From Bacillota bacterium (lineage in GTDB: Bacteria; Bacillota; Clostridia; Acetivibrionales; DSM-1351), in assembly GCA_023436485.1 (NCBI GenBank), contig JAEZIU010000098.1, positions 1-22,723 on the forward strand: a stretch of DNA of 22,723 nt. The letters are read 5' to 3'. The notes below the pieces were generated by a model. The model was not told where the DNA came from and made no database searches. It saw only the letters and a list, made by a program, of their open reading frames with translations. The translations under genes were made by a program, and so were the position numbers. Positions 1 through 7,340 of this stretch are shown here, in pieces; the first letter of the stretch is position 1, and each line of letters starts with the position of its first letter.

Positions 1-14
1 GCTTCAGCTTTCAT
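1..14 (-). CDS. Start of a leftward gene cut by the window edge
   Basis: On the minus strand an AGGAGG sequence sits 8 bases before an ATG whose first codons read M-K-A-E before the window ends. The same frame stays open upstream to about position 160, but the ribosome binding site points to this ATG. Nothing can be said about function. Because it runs leftward next to prophage genes, a phage integrase is possible, but that is only a guess from position. Confidence 0.4.
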
Positions 15-341
15 GCTTATTTCCTCCTGCATGTTGTATTTTAATCTTGTATTAGTTATTGCTTCACGCCAATGCCGGATATCTATCGCAAAATCCACGC
101 GGTCTAGTAGACGAGGCACTAAATAAATTGACGATATCAATTTTACTCTGACGTGGCTAGTCCGACAAAGGATGAATAATTAAATTGTATCAATTTTGGA
201 TATTTTATACAATATAGGGGATTAGATTTTAAGAAACATGTTTATCCCTATAACCTGTATATCATTAATAAACCTTTATATGCTAATTTTCCCTTATTTT
301 CTTTGATGTGCGAGAAAACCGAATGCGCAGTTTGATGCAGG

Positions 342-378
342 GGTCAGAGGAAAAAAGATATTAATTTTTCCTCTGACC
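342..378. terminator. Perfect 14-bp hairpin, possible bidirectional terminator
   Basis: The arms GGTCAGAGGAAAAA (342-355) and TTTTTCCTCTGACC (365-378) are perfectly complementary around a 9-base AT-only-plus-G loop. The A-run in one arm and T-run in the other place T-rich sequence inside the stem on both strands, as in bidirectional terminators. It could instead be a terminal-inverted-repeat pair of a tiny element. The structure is seen directly; the role is inferred. Confidence 0.5.
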
Positions 379-390
379 TACTCTACTGTG

Positions 391-491
391 TCATGTTTCC
401 GTGGACACACTTTTTTGATGGGGAAAGTGGGGAGAGGGGTATGAATACGCACAATAAACAAATACGCAAATATCAAGGGCGTTTTGCGTGG
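391..491 (+). repeat. Copy 1 of a ~100-bp imperfect direct repeat with a short ORF
   Basis: The first 30 bases (391-420) match 749-779 with one substitution and one extra T. They include a stem with arms TGTGTC and GACACA followed by six Ts. Exactly 20 purine-rich bases (GGGG runs, ribosome-binding-site-like) then lead to an ATG at 441. That opens a 30-codon ORF (441-533) whose first 15 codons align without gaps to the ORF of copy 2, sharing M1, K6, K10 and F15. A decayed mobile-element end or a duplicated leader are both possible. Confidence 0.55.
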
Positions 492-547
492 TTTATGATT
501 CTATTAGGAGAACATAATTCATTCCATATATAAAGAAAAGTATCAAT

Positions 548-577
548 GATTTATTTTTTACAGATTTATTTTTTACA
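548..577. repeat. 15-bp perfect tandem duplication
   Basis: The unit GATTTATTTTTTACA occurs twice head to tail (548-562 and 563-577). It lies in AT-rich non-coding DNA between the two larger repeats. It is most simply a slippage product. Confidence 0.7.
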
Positions 578-748
578 AACATGATAAGGTTACTCTTTTC
601 TGCAATAAATGATATAGCTATGGTAGGGTTACAAGAGAATCTCCATCTATCGTCAGGTAAATAAAATGAAAATAAAATCATGTCAAATTCTTTTAAGGCA
701 AGACTATCCCTACATTAGTCAGAGGTTTGCGATATTTCAAAGTGTGTT

Positions 749-850
749 TCATGTTTCCATGGACACACTTTTTTTGATGTGGAGGGTGGAGGGGGGTGTA
801 TGAGTGCGCGGATTAAGAAATACCATAAAAGGGAAAGAGAGTTTTGCGGA
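749..850 (+). repeat. Copy 2 of the ~100-bp imperfect direct repeat with a short ORF
   Basis: This is the partner of 391-491. The stem is better here: AAAGTGTGT (739-747) pairs perfectly with ACACACTTT (763-771) and runs into seven Ts, an intrinsic-terminator shape. Twenty G-rich bases after GATG lead to ATG at 800. That opens a 46-codon ORF (800-940) that starts like the 30-codon ORF of copy 1 and then diverges. No known family was recognised for the peptide. Confidence 0.55.
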
Positions 851-1315
851 ATTGTTTATTATTTTATTTACTTAAGGGGAGGGAGGGGGACAAGCACGGG
901 AATGGCATACTCTGTTTATTTTGCACCCCCTCTGAGGTAAATCACAGGAATAATTAAAAGGTTTAGGTTTCGTTATAAGGTTTGATACGTACCACTTGCA
1001 GGACATTTTGAGTTGGTGGTATTAATTTCAAGGTTTGAGAATTAAGGGCACTATGAAAGAAAGAGATTTCCGTGATTTTGAACTCATATTAAAGCTGGGT
1101 AATAGGTCACGTAAATTTATTATGTGAGAACTTATCCAAAAATGAAGAATTTGTGGGGTTGTATGGATAGATTTACTTTCTACCTTGCGAGTTGATTATT
1201 ATAAAAGAAACTGAATAAAGAATTAGAAAGCCAATATTTTGGCAAAGTTGCCTCGTATGCTAGATTTTTTATTTCATTAAATATCAATAAATATAAGGAA
1301 GTATCATCAAACTAC

Positions 1316-1344
1316 TTGAAAAATATCGGGTTTTAATGTAGAAT
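1316..1344 (+). promoter_or_regulatory. Promoter of the restriction-modification operon
   Basis: TTGAAA (1316-1321) and TAGAAT (1339-1344) are separated by exactly 17 bases, a good sigma-A match. The expected transcript start near 1351 leaves a ~40-base leader before the first gene at 1391. No other promoter of this quality lies within the operon, so the six genes are probably co-transcribed from here. Confidence 0.65.
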
Positions 1345-1390
1345 AATGTAGGTGTTTGGTAGCTTTGATTAAGTGAATTGAGGTAGTGAA

Positions 1391-1588
1391 ATGAAGGATA
1401 TCAGTAAAGATAATTATATTAACCTTGATGATGCCGCTGAGTATCTTGGGATTAAACCAGTTACATTGAGGAATTGGATAAAAAAGCAAGATAGCAGCAT
1501 TCCGGCACACAAAGTCGGAAAGCTGTGGAAATTCAAACGCTCGGAATTAGATGAGTGGGTTAACAGTGGCAAAAGTGCTATAGACTAA
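1391..1588 (+). CDS. Small excisionase/MerR-like HTH DNA-binding protein
   Basis: This is a 65-aa protein consisting almost wholly of one winged HTH of the excisionase (HTH_17) type. The block at residues 9-27 (INLDDAAEYLGIKPVTLRN) is the helix-turn-helix, followed by a wing around KVGKLWKFKRSELDEWV. GAGGT lies upstream of the ATG. It is the first gene of the operon, 18 bases before the first methyltransferase. By analogy with controller proteins of restriction-modification systems it may time expression of the operon by binding near the promoter at 1316-1344, although its fold is not that of classical C proteins. The alternative is a phage-style Xis. The fold assignment is firm; the role is inferred. 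Confidence 0.8.
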   Translation: MKDISKDNYINLDDAAEYLGIKPVTLRNWIKKQDSSIPAHKVGKLWKFKRSELDEWVNSGKSAID

Positions 1589-1606
1589 AATTTTGAGGTG
1601 TGAGTA

Positions 1607-2707
1607 ATGAATGAACCAGTAAATAAACTTAAATTTATAGATTTGTTTTGCGGATGCGGTGGCTTAAGTCTAGGTTTTAAACAAGCGGGATTTATTCCTG
1701 TGGCAGGTATTGACTTTAATGAATCTGCAATAAAAACGTACCAGCTAAATTTTATTAATTCTCAAGGGATTTGCGCGGATATTATGTTAATGGAAGAACA
1801 ACATATCATCAGTAAATTTGACGATATAGCAGATATAGATGTGATTATTGGAGGCCCCCCTTGCCAAGGTTTTTCAAATGCAAATAAAAATTATGTCGAA
1901 TTAGATGACCCCAGAAATAAGTTATTCTTTGAGTTTGTAAAATTTGTAGACCTAGTTAAACCTAAAGTCGTTCTTATTGAAAATGTACCACAAGTTGTTA
2001 CGAAGAATGGTGGATATGTAAAAAGTAGGATTTATGAAATTTTCCAGGAACGAGGATACTCTGTTACAAATGCTATATTGGATGCTTCGGATTATGGTGT
2101 TCCTCAAAAGCGATTACGAAATTTCTTTATTATTACAATAGGCGATACTTTTGATGTATCAAAAATCCAGAAGACTAAGGAACGGGTTACTGTAAAGGAT
2201 GCTATAGGCGAACTGTATCAACTTGAAGGTGGAAGTAATGAACATAGAGAACTGTGCTTTCCTCCAAAAACCTCGTATCAAGAGTATCTGCGAAGTGTTG
2301 ATAATATTGTTAGCAATCACGATATTCATTATCCAGCGTTGATACAACAGAAGCGTATATCCTATGTTCCACAAGGAGGTAACTGGAGGGATGTTCCAGA
2401 AGAACTTTGGAAAACTTCGAGAACAACTCAAGCTTCAAGAAGCAACAGACATTCTTCTGCGTACAAGAGGCTTAAAGAAGATGATGTATCAGTTACTATA
2501 GATGCCGGTAATCAGCACAGCAATTATTACCATCCTATTTTTAATAGGATTCCAACTGTAAGAGAAGCTGCAAGATTACAATCTTTCCCTGATGATTTTG
2601 TGCTTATAGGAACGATGACCGAACAGTATCTTCAAGTTGGAAATGCAGTGCCACCATTATTAGCAAAGAGTATTGCAGAAGCAATTAAAGAGAGGTTAGA
2701 AGGATGA
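1607..2707 (+). CDS. DNA cytosine-5 methyltransferase 1 (BsuMI YdiO/YdiP-like)
   Basis: A 366-aa C5-cytosine methyltransferase that transfers a methyl group from S-adenosylmethionine to a cytosine in its target sequence. The conserved blocks are in normal order: motif I IDLFCGCGG (11-19), motif IV GGPPCQGFS with catalytic C86, motif VI ENV (125-127), motif VIII QKRLR (167-171), RLQSFPDD (323-330) and motif X QVGNAVPP (343-350). The target recognition region lies at about 175-310. Length is normal for a single-domain enzyme and all catalytic blocks are intact. It overlaps the second methyltransferase by 4 bases (ATGA), so the two are probably made together. In BsuMI both methyltransferases are needed for protection. 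Confidence 0.95.
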   Translation: MNEPVNKLKFIDLFCGCGGLSLGFKQAGFIPVAGIDFNESAIKTYQLNFINSQGICADIMLMEEQHIISKFDDIADIDVIIGGPPCQGFSNANKNYVELDDPRNKLFFEFVKFVDLVKPKVVLIENVPQVVTKNGGYVKSRIYEIFQERGYSVTNAILDASDYGVPQKRLRNFFIITIGDTFDVSKIQKTKERVTVKDAIGELYQLEGGSNEHRELCFPPKTSYQEYLRSVDNIVSNHDIHYPALIQQKRISYVPQGGNWRDVPEELWKTSRTTQASRSNRHSSAYKRLKEDDVSVTIDAGNQHSNYYHPIFNRIPTVREAARLQSFPDDFVLIGTMTEQYLQVGNAVPPLLAKSIAEAIKERLEG

Positions 2708-3741
2708 GAAATAAAGTAATAGATTTGTTTTGTGGCTGTGGTGGACTTAGCCTTGGATTTGAAATGGCTGGATTTGATGTCCCATACGCAATAGATGTAT
2801 GGTCTAAAGCAATCGAGACATATAACTATAATCATAAGGGCAATCCTGCACATTGTTTGGATATACATGAATTAACAAATGAGAAGCTAAGAGCTTTAAA
2901 TAAGGATAATGATATAGTCGGAGTTATTGGCGGACCGCCCTGTCAAGGGTTCAGCAAAGTTGGAACAAGAGATATAAATGATCCTCGAAATCACTTATAT
3001 TTGGAATATTGTAGAGTTGTCAAGGAGATATCACCAGACTTTTTTGTGATAGAAAACGTTTCAGGTTTACTGACTCTTTGTAATGGGATGTTTAAAAATG
3101 ACATTATTAAAAGGTTCGGTGAGCTCGGGTATCATGTTGAATTTAAAGTTGTGTGTGCCGCAGATTATGGTGTCCCACAAAATAGACATAGAGTGTTTTT
3201 TATTGGAATGAAAAATAGACAATTCGAATTTCCTAAGAAACAAGACCAGGCGGTAACAAGTAAAGAAGCGATAAGTGATTTACTGCCGCTAGACTTAAAT
3301 GATGGTCTTGATGAAATGCACGGATATGCTATTGATCCTCAGAACGATTATCAAAAACTCTTAAGAGGCCAGCTGACCGAAGTTGCAAATCATCAGATAA
3401 CAGTACATACGCAACAGACCATTGATATAATTAAAATGGTTCCTGATGGTGGGACTATTTATGATATTCCAGATGAGTATTGGAATGTAAGGAAATATAG
3501 AAAAGGTTTTGAACGCATGCCTAGTTTTAAACCTTGTCATACAATTGACACTGGGCATCGAAATTATTTCCATTATTGTGAAAATAGGATTCCGACAGCT
3601 CGTGAGAATGCGCGCCTACAATCATTTCCAGATAGTTACGTATTTTTAGGAACTAAAACAGATCAATACAAACAGATAGGAAATGCTGTTCCTCCGATAC
3701 TTGCTTATAATATCGCAAAGGCAATCAAAGAACAGCTATAG
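2704..3741 (+). CDS. DNA cytosine-5 methyltransferase 2 (BsuMI YdiP/YdiO-like)
   Basis: A second intact C5-cytosine methyltransferase of 345 aa. Motif I is DLFCGCGG (7-14), the catalytic cysteine is C80 in GGPPCQGFS, ENV is at 117-119, NRHRVFF follows at about 160-166, and RLQSFPDS and QIGNAVPP (324-331) close the protein. It resembles its upstream partner in the catalytic blocks but differs in the variable recognition region (about 170-290). That fits two enzymes serving one system, either on the two strands of an asymmetric site (as in LlaJI) or jointly on one site (as in BsuMI). It is translationally coupled to the first by ATGA overlap and followed after 8 bases by the unknown 259-aa gene. 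Confidence 0.95.
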   Translation: MRNKVIDLFCGCGGLSLGFEMAGFDVPYAIDVWSKAIETYNYNHKGNPAHCLDIHELTNEKLRALNKDNDIVGVIGGPPCQGFSKVGTRDINDPRNHLYLEYCRVVKEISPDFFVIENVSGLLTLCNGMFKNDIIKRFGELGYHVEFKVVCAADYGVPQNRHRVFFIGMKNRQFEFPKKQDQAVTSKEAISDLLPLDLNDGLDEMHGYAIDPQNDYQKLLRGQLTEVANHQITVHTQQTIDIIKMVPDGGTIYDIPDEYWNVRKYRKGFERMPSFKPCHTIDTGHRNYFHYCENRIPTARENARLQSFPDSYVFLGTKTDQYKQIGNAVPPILAYNIAKAIKEQL

Positions 3742-3749
3742 GAGGCTTT

Positions 3750-4529
3750 ATGGATATAATTGTTTCACACCCGGGATCACCGGGAACCAGCTTTACAGAT
3801 GATGTTAAAAATATGATAGTGTTAATGAATGATGAATTAGAAAATAAAGCTGATTTTGGTTCTTTGGCAGACTTTAGAAAACACCTTGAATCTTGTGGAC
3901 TCAATTCTAACTACGCAAGGAATATTTTACCATTTTTGCAATGTTGCGGAATTGTTAAATACAATAATATTACAAGCTTTGAGAACAAAAAGATATTCAC
4001 TAATATAGGTCATGTGTTTATCGATGTATTGAAAAGTATCAAAATCGCTGAGGGTGAACCGCCGAGTGCTGACCGAGATGCAATTGTTGAATTGTTAGGG
4101 AAGATTCAAGAGACGATATATTTTCAGTGTTTAGTAATCATGATGAAAACACCTGAAAGTAAGTATGCAACTGATTTTTTTGATGTGTTGCGTTTTGTGC
4201 ATAAGTACGGACATATTGATTGGACAGAGTACATGCTTATACTATTTGAAAGAGAGCAAAATCCCACATACTTTTTAGAAAACATGGCGGATTTGGTCCA
4301 GCATTATAGAGACGGTACAGAAAGTATAAATGTTAAGGGCAAAACTAAAAATGGAGATGTCGTAGATGCTAAAGGTATAAATTCTTTTCCATATGTGCAT
4401 GGCAATTTTACAAAAGCCGGGGTTTTTTTAGAAGAAAATAATAAGTTTTATATTAAAGAAGAAAGACGCGCTGAAGTTGAATGTGCAATTAGAGAGGTGG
4501 GGTTATTATGGCAGAATTCAGTCAAATAG
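3750..4529 (+). CDS. Unknown 259-aa protein, candidate recognition subunit of the restriction complex
   Basis: I do not recognise a named domain. Residues 40-95 look like a winged-helix segment (FRKHLESCGL, then a second helix and GIVKYNN). A second helical stretch follows at about 143-175, and the C-terminal part (about 215-240, GNFTKAGVFLEE) again looks like a wing. There is no signal peptide, membrane segment or visible nuclease motif. The gene lies where BsuMI carries ydiR, between the methyltransferases and the McrB-like gene, and overlaps that gene by 22 bases. The downstream McrB-like protein has only about 67 residues before its Walker A motif, so it lacks the usual DNA-binding domain. 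This protein may supply DNA recognition in trans. It could instead be a nuclease subunit; the function is inferred from context. Confidence 0.8.
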   Translation: MDIIVSHPGSPGTSFTDDVKNMIVLMNDELENKADFGSLADFRKHLESCGLNSNYARNILPFLQCCGIVKYNNITSFENKKIFTNIGHVFIDVLKSIKIAEGEPPSADRDAIVELLGKIQETIYFQCLVIMMKTPESKYATDFFDVLRFVHKYGHIDWTEYMLILFEREQNPTYFLENMADLVQHYRDGTESINVKGKTKNGDVVDAKGINSFPYVHGNFTKAGVFLEENNKFYIKEERRAEVECAIREVGLLWQNSVK

Positions 4530-5578
4530 CGAAAGATTCAATCATATCTAATATTGAGGATATAAGGGCAAGATTGGCGCTTGATCCTATTACTACAACC
4601 GAGATTAATCCGGAAGCAGAACAAGACATAGCTACGAATAGAAATTGTATGGAGATTGTAAGAAACCCACGAGCAAGCAAAATTCATCCTTTAAATTTTA
4701 TTATTTACGGTGCTCCAGGGACAGGAAAAACATACTCAACATTAGAGTATGCTCTGGCTATAATCGAGAATACACCTGTGGACCTAACGCCAAAATCAGA
4801 TGAAGTTAGAAAAGCAATGGTTGCAAAGTACAAGGAGTATACTAAAAATAAGCAAATTGTATTTACAACATTCCATCAGAATTATGGCTATGAGGAATTT
4901 ATCCAAGGATTAAGGCCAGACAAGGATAGCGAAACTTTATCTTTCAAAACAGTAGATGGTATTTTTAAGTCAATTGCTGATGTCGCATTGAATGATACAG
5001 AAGGCAAGAACTTTGTTATTGTAATTGATGAAATAAATCGAGCAAATATATCTAAAGTCTTTGGTGAACTTATTACTCTAATTGAAGATGATAAACGGTG
5101 GGGAGAAATTAATGAAGCGAGCGTTACTCTTCAATCTGGAGATGTTTTTGCCGTACCGAATAATTTATATATTGTTGGAACTATGAACTCAGCCGACAAA
5201 TCAATTTCTTTGATTGATGCAGCATTGCGTAGAAGATTCTGTTTTATTGAACAAAAGCCAGACGCTAATTTGGTGCAAAATGAAAATCTTAAAAAAGTAC
5301 TCGAAACTATTAACCTAAACTTAGTAAAGGAATTGGATAGTACGGATTTACTTGTTGGTCATTCGTATTTTATGAATAAAAACGAATCCGGACTTTGCGA
5401 AATTTTAAACAATAATATTATCCCGTTACTATATGAGTACTTTTATGATAATAGAAAAAAAGTTGCCAGTATATTATCAGATGTCATTGATAAATCAGGT
5501 GCTAACATTGAAATCCTTGATGAAAAAATTGGAAGGCTTAGGGTAAAGGAAAAGGGAGAAGCAAATGGTGTTGAATAG
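4508..5578 (+). CDS. McrB-like AAA+ NTPase (BsuMI YdiS-like restriction motor)
   Basis: A 356-aa AAA+ protein of the McrB family. Walker A is GAPGTGKT (68-75), followed by the family block TFHQNYGYEEFIQGLRP (about 120-136). Walker B is VIVIDEINRAN with D174 and E175. The McrB-type signature reads MNSADKS (226-232), and the arginine-rich ALRRRF (239-244) follows. In E. coli McrB the same motor hydrolyses GTP and is stimulated by McrC. This protein lacks the ~160-aa N-terminal DNA-binding domain of E. coli McrB, which fits a separate recognition subunit encoded just upstream. The signature has K where most relatives I know have R (MNxxDR). It overlaps mcrC by 14 bases. Confidence 0.9.
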   Translation: MAEFSQIAKDSIISNIEDIRARLALDPITTTEINPEAEQDIATNRNCMEIVRNPRASKIHPLNFIIYGAPGTGKTYSTLEYALAIIENTPVDLTPKSDEVRKAMVAKYKEYTKNKQIVFTTFHQNYGYEEFIQGLRPDKDSETLSFKTVDGIFKSIADVALNDTEGKNFVIVIDEINRANISKVFGELITLIEDDKRWGEINEASVTLQSGDVFAVPNNLYIVGTMNSADKSISLIDAALRRRFCFIEQKPDANLVQNENLKKVLETINLNLVKELDSTDLLVGHSYFMNKNESGLCEILNNNIIPLLYEYFYDNRKKVASILSDVIDKSGANIEILDEKIGRLRVKEKGEANGVE

Positions 5579-6944
5579 GTATGAACACAGCAAAATTGGT
5601 AACAACAAATTACCGAGTTCATGGCAATCCCAACATTCATTAAATGAATTACTTGATTTTCTTCAAGAAAATTGGGAGCAAAGAGCTGTTTTTTATGATG
5701 ATGGCGAAATAACGAGTCAGCAGCAATTTCTTGATATTATTGGTCAAGGAGCTATTAGGACAAAAAAGTATATCGGAACAATTGTTTTTAAAGGTGAACA
5801 GTTAAACATATATCCTAAAGTTTTTAGTACAGAAGCAGAGGATTATGATACAGAAGATTTAACACAAGGGCACCTGCTCAAGAACCTTGTTCGTTGGATT
5901 GAATATTGCAATAAGTTAGAGTACCCATTTATCAGTATTTCAAGTGAACTCAATGATTCTGAGGATTTAAAGGAACTCTTTATAACACTCTATATTGGAT
6001 ATGTACATAGCGCGATAAAAAGAGGTTTGTACTATCAATATGTAGATGAGACCGGGGATTGCAATGCTATAAAGGGAAAGTTTGATATTACAGACTATCT
6101 TGTTGATAAAATTCCAAATGGACAAGCCAACAAATTTAGGTGTACATATTCTAATTTTGAATTTGATAACAGGGTTAACCGTATCATAAAATTCACTTGT
6201 AAGCATATTTTTAACATTGCATCGAAAAAAAATCAAAAGACCCTCAGAACAATATTATCAAGACTGGATGCCGTTTCAGATACTCCTTGCACCCCGCATG
6301 ATTGTAATAATATTCGTTTGAGTAAAATGCATAAGCATTATGGGGTAATTATAAGCATTAGCAAGATGTTTTTACTTAATAAGGTGTCGAATTATAGTAT
6401 TGATACGAATGAATCATTCTGTTTTTTGTTTCCTACTAATATTTTGTTTGAGGGCTTTATTGGTGGCTTTATAAAAGAAGTTCTCAGCAATCATGGTGGT
6501 AAAGTTACACTGCAAGAAAGTAGGATGAGTCTTGTGGAAAAAATTGTATTAAAAGATAAAATAAGTGGCCCTAAGTTTACCATGAGACACGATATATTAG
6601 CTGAGTTTAAAGGCAAAATTTTTGTCCTTGATACCAAATATAAGGAACTATCCCGATTTGAAAATAACCCAAAATTTGAAGAAGATATTAATAAAGAGGT
6701 TAATCAAGGAGACCTTTACCAAGTGCTGGAGTACGCAAGAAAAAGAGATGTCATCGATGTGTACTTGCTCTATCCAATGTATCGGTATGAGGAAAATGAA
6801 GAGGCATTTCCTTATGCGGTAAGTAAGAGCTCCAGCGGAAACATTAATATTCATTTCATTCGAATACCTTTTATTTTTGAAGAGGACGGCGAAAAGACAA
6901 AGCAGCAATTAACAGAAGTAATAAAACAGATATTTGCCATATAG
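5565..6944 (+). CDS. mcrC: McrC-like PD-(D/E)xK nuclease subunit (BsuMI YdjA-like)
   Basis: A 459-aa McrC family protein that binds the McrB-like AAA+ ring and cleaves DNA. The N-terminal half is the usual beta-rich and helical part (KYIGTIVFKGEQLNIYPKVF near 68-87). The C-terminal nuclease core has D343 in RHDIL, then VLDTKYK with D356 and K358, then Q381 and Y385 in QGDLYQ, giving the D...DxK...QxxxY pattern of RecB-like nucleases. All catalytic residues are present and length is normal. The start lies inside the end of the McrB-like gene, so translation is coupled. It is the last clear gene of the operon. No terminator with a T-run follows directly. Confidence 0.93.
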   Translation: MVLNRYEHSKIGNNKLPSSWQSQHSLNELLDFLQENWEQRAVFYDDGEITSQQQFLDIIGQGAIRTKKYIGTIVFKGEQLNIYPKVFSTEAEDYDTEDLTQGHLLKNLVRWIEYCNKLEYPFISISSELNDSEDLKELFITLYIGYVHSAIKRGLYYQYVDETGDCNAIKGKFDITDYLVDKIPNGQANKFRCTYSNFEFDNRVNRIIKFTCKHIFNIASKKNQKTLRTILSRLDAVSDTPCTPHDCNNIRLSKMHKHYGVIISISKMFLLNKVSNYSIDTNESFCFLFPTNILFEGFIGGFIKEVLSNHGGKVTLQESRMSLVEKIVLKDKISGPKFTMRHDILAEFKGKIFVLDTKYKELSRFENNPKFEEDINKEVNQGDLYQVLEYARKRDVIDVYLLYPMYRYEENEEAFPYAVSKSSSGNINIHFIRIPFIFEEDGEKTKQQLTEVIKQIFAI

Positions 6945-7121
6945 ACCATTATTTGTTTTTATGATGTTCTGGTTTCGCAGTAGGGAAGCAGGGGCAAAAC
7001 TGAGAGAGGCTATCTATCGAAAATATATACCGCAGTCCGTGAGGATTTTTAAAATAAAGATGCTTGGCTAGTGTTTGTTTCGCAAAGCTTAAAAACTACG
7101 ATATATATAACACTTTTGGGG

Positions 7122-7322
7122 ATGAGTGTGATGGCAGGAAATCGTTCATTTACAGATTATGTTGCGAATAAATTTTATAATGAGTTATATTCATACGTAG
7201 AAGACTTCATTGTAAGTAATAGGGACAGCTTGGATGTCACCTACGCAAAGTCCGAAAGATGGGTGAAGTCTCCCTTTACAACAAATAAAGGGAGATATAT
7301 AACCGCTATAGTACGGACATAA
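7122..7322 (+). CDS. Doubtful small ORF with an internal perfect hairpin
   Basis: The open frame extends back to a GTG at 7071, but ATG codons at 7122 and 7131 fit better because of a GGGG stretch just before them. The product (66 aa from 7122) is hydrophilic, with an aromatic-rich helix-like stretch (FTDYVANKFYNELYSYVEDF), and matches no family I know. Its 3' part contains a perfect 10-bp inverted repeat (7269-7295). It is 177 bases after mcrC and convergent with the immA-like gene, whose end is 18 bases away. It may be a real gene of the defence operon or non-coding DNA. Confidence 0.35.
   Translation: MSVMAGNRSFTDYVANKFYNELYSYVEDFIVSNRDSLDVTYAKSERWVKSPFTTNKGRYITAIVRT
7269..7295. terminator. 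Perfect 10-bp inverted repeat between convergent transcripts
   Basis: TCTCCCTTTA (7269-7278) and TAAAGGGAGA (7286-7295) are exact complements around a 7-base loop. No T-run follows on either strand, so a classical intrinsic terminator is not assured. Its place, just before the convergent end of the immA-like gene, suits transcription termination or a protein-binding site. Confidence 0.4.
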
Positions 7323-7340
7323 AGATTAAGTAACTATTCT

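Larger units (their letters stand above)
15..1315. other. Gene-poor left flank, no convincing gene
   Basis: About 1.3 kb without an ORF that combines length, a ribosome binding site and a recognisable protein. It is AT-rich and holds a perfect hairpin (342-378), two copies of a ~100-bp unit (391-491 and 749-850) and a 15-bp tandem duplication (548-577). A weak minus-strand promoter-like pair is also present: TTGACA at 681-686 and TATTTA at 658-663, 17 bases apart. A 24-codon ORF at 1053-1127 has no clear ribosome binding site. The mixture of broken short ORFs and repeats looks like decayed mobile DNA, but no transposase can be recognised. Confidence 0.6.

Noticed and set aside
418..440. G-quadruplex in the GGGG-rich stretches (also near 780-800 and 876-890)
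   Set aside because: Copy 1 has only three GGGG runs; the others would give at best a two-layer structure. A ribosome-binding-site-like purine stretch explains them as well.
493..681. Minus-strand 62-codon ORF in the left flank
   Set aside because: It spans the 15-bp tandem duplication, has no ribosome binding site and reads as low-complexity hydrophobic sequence.
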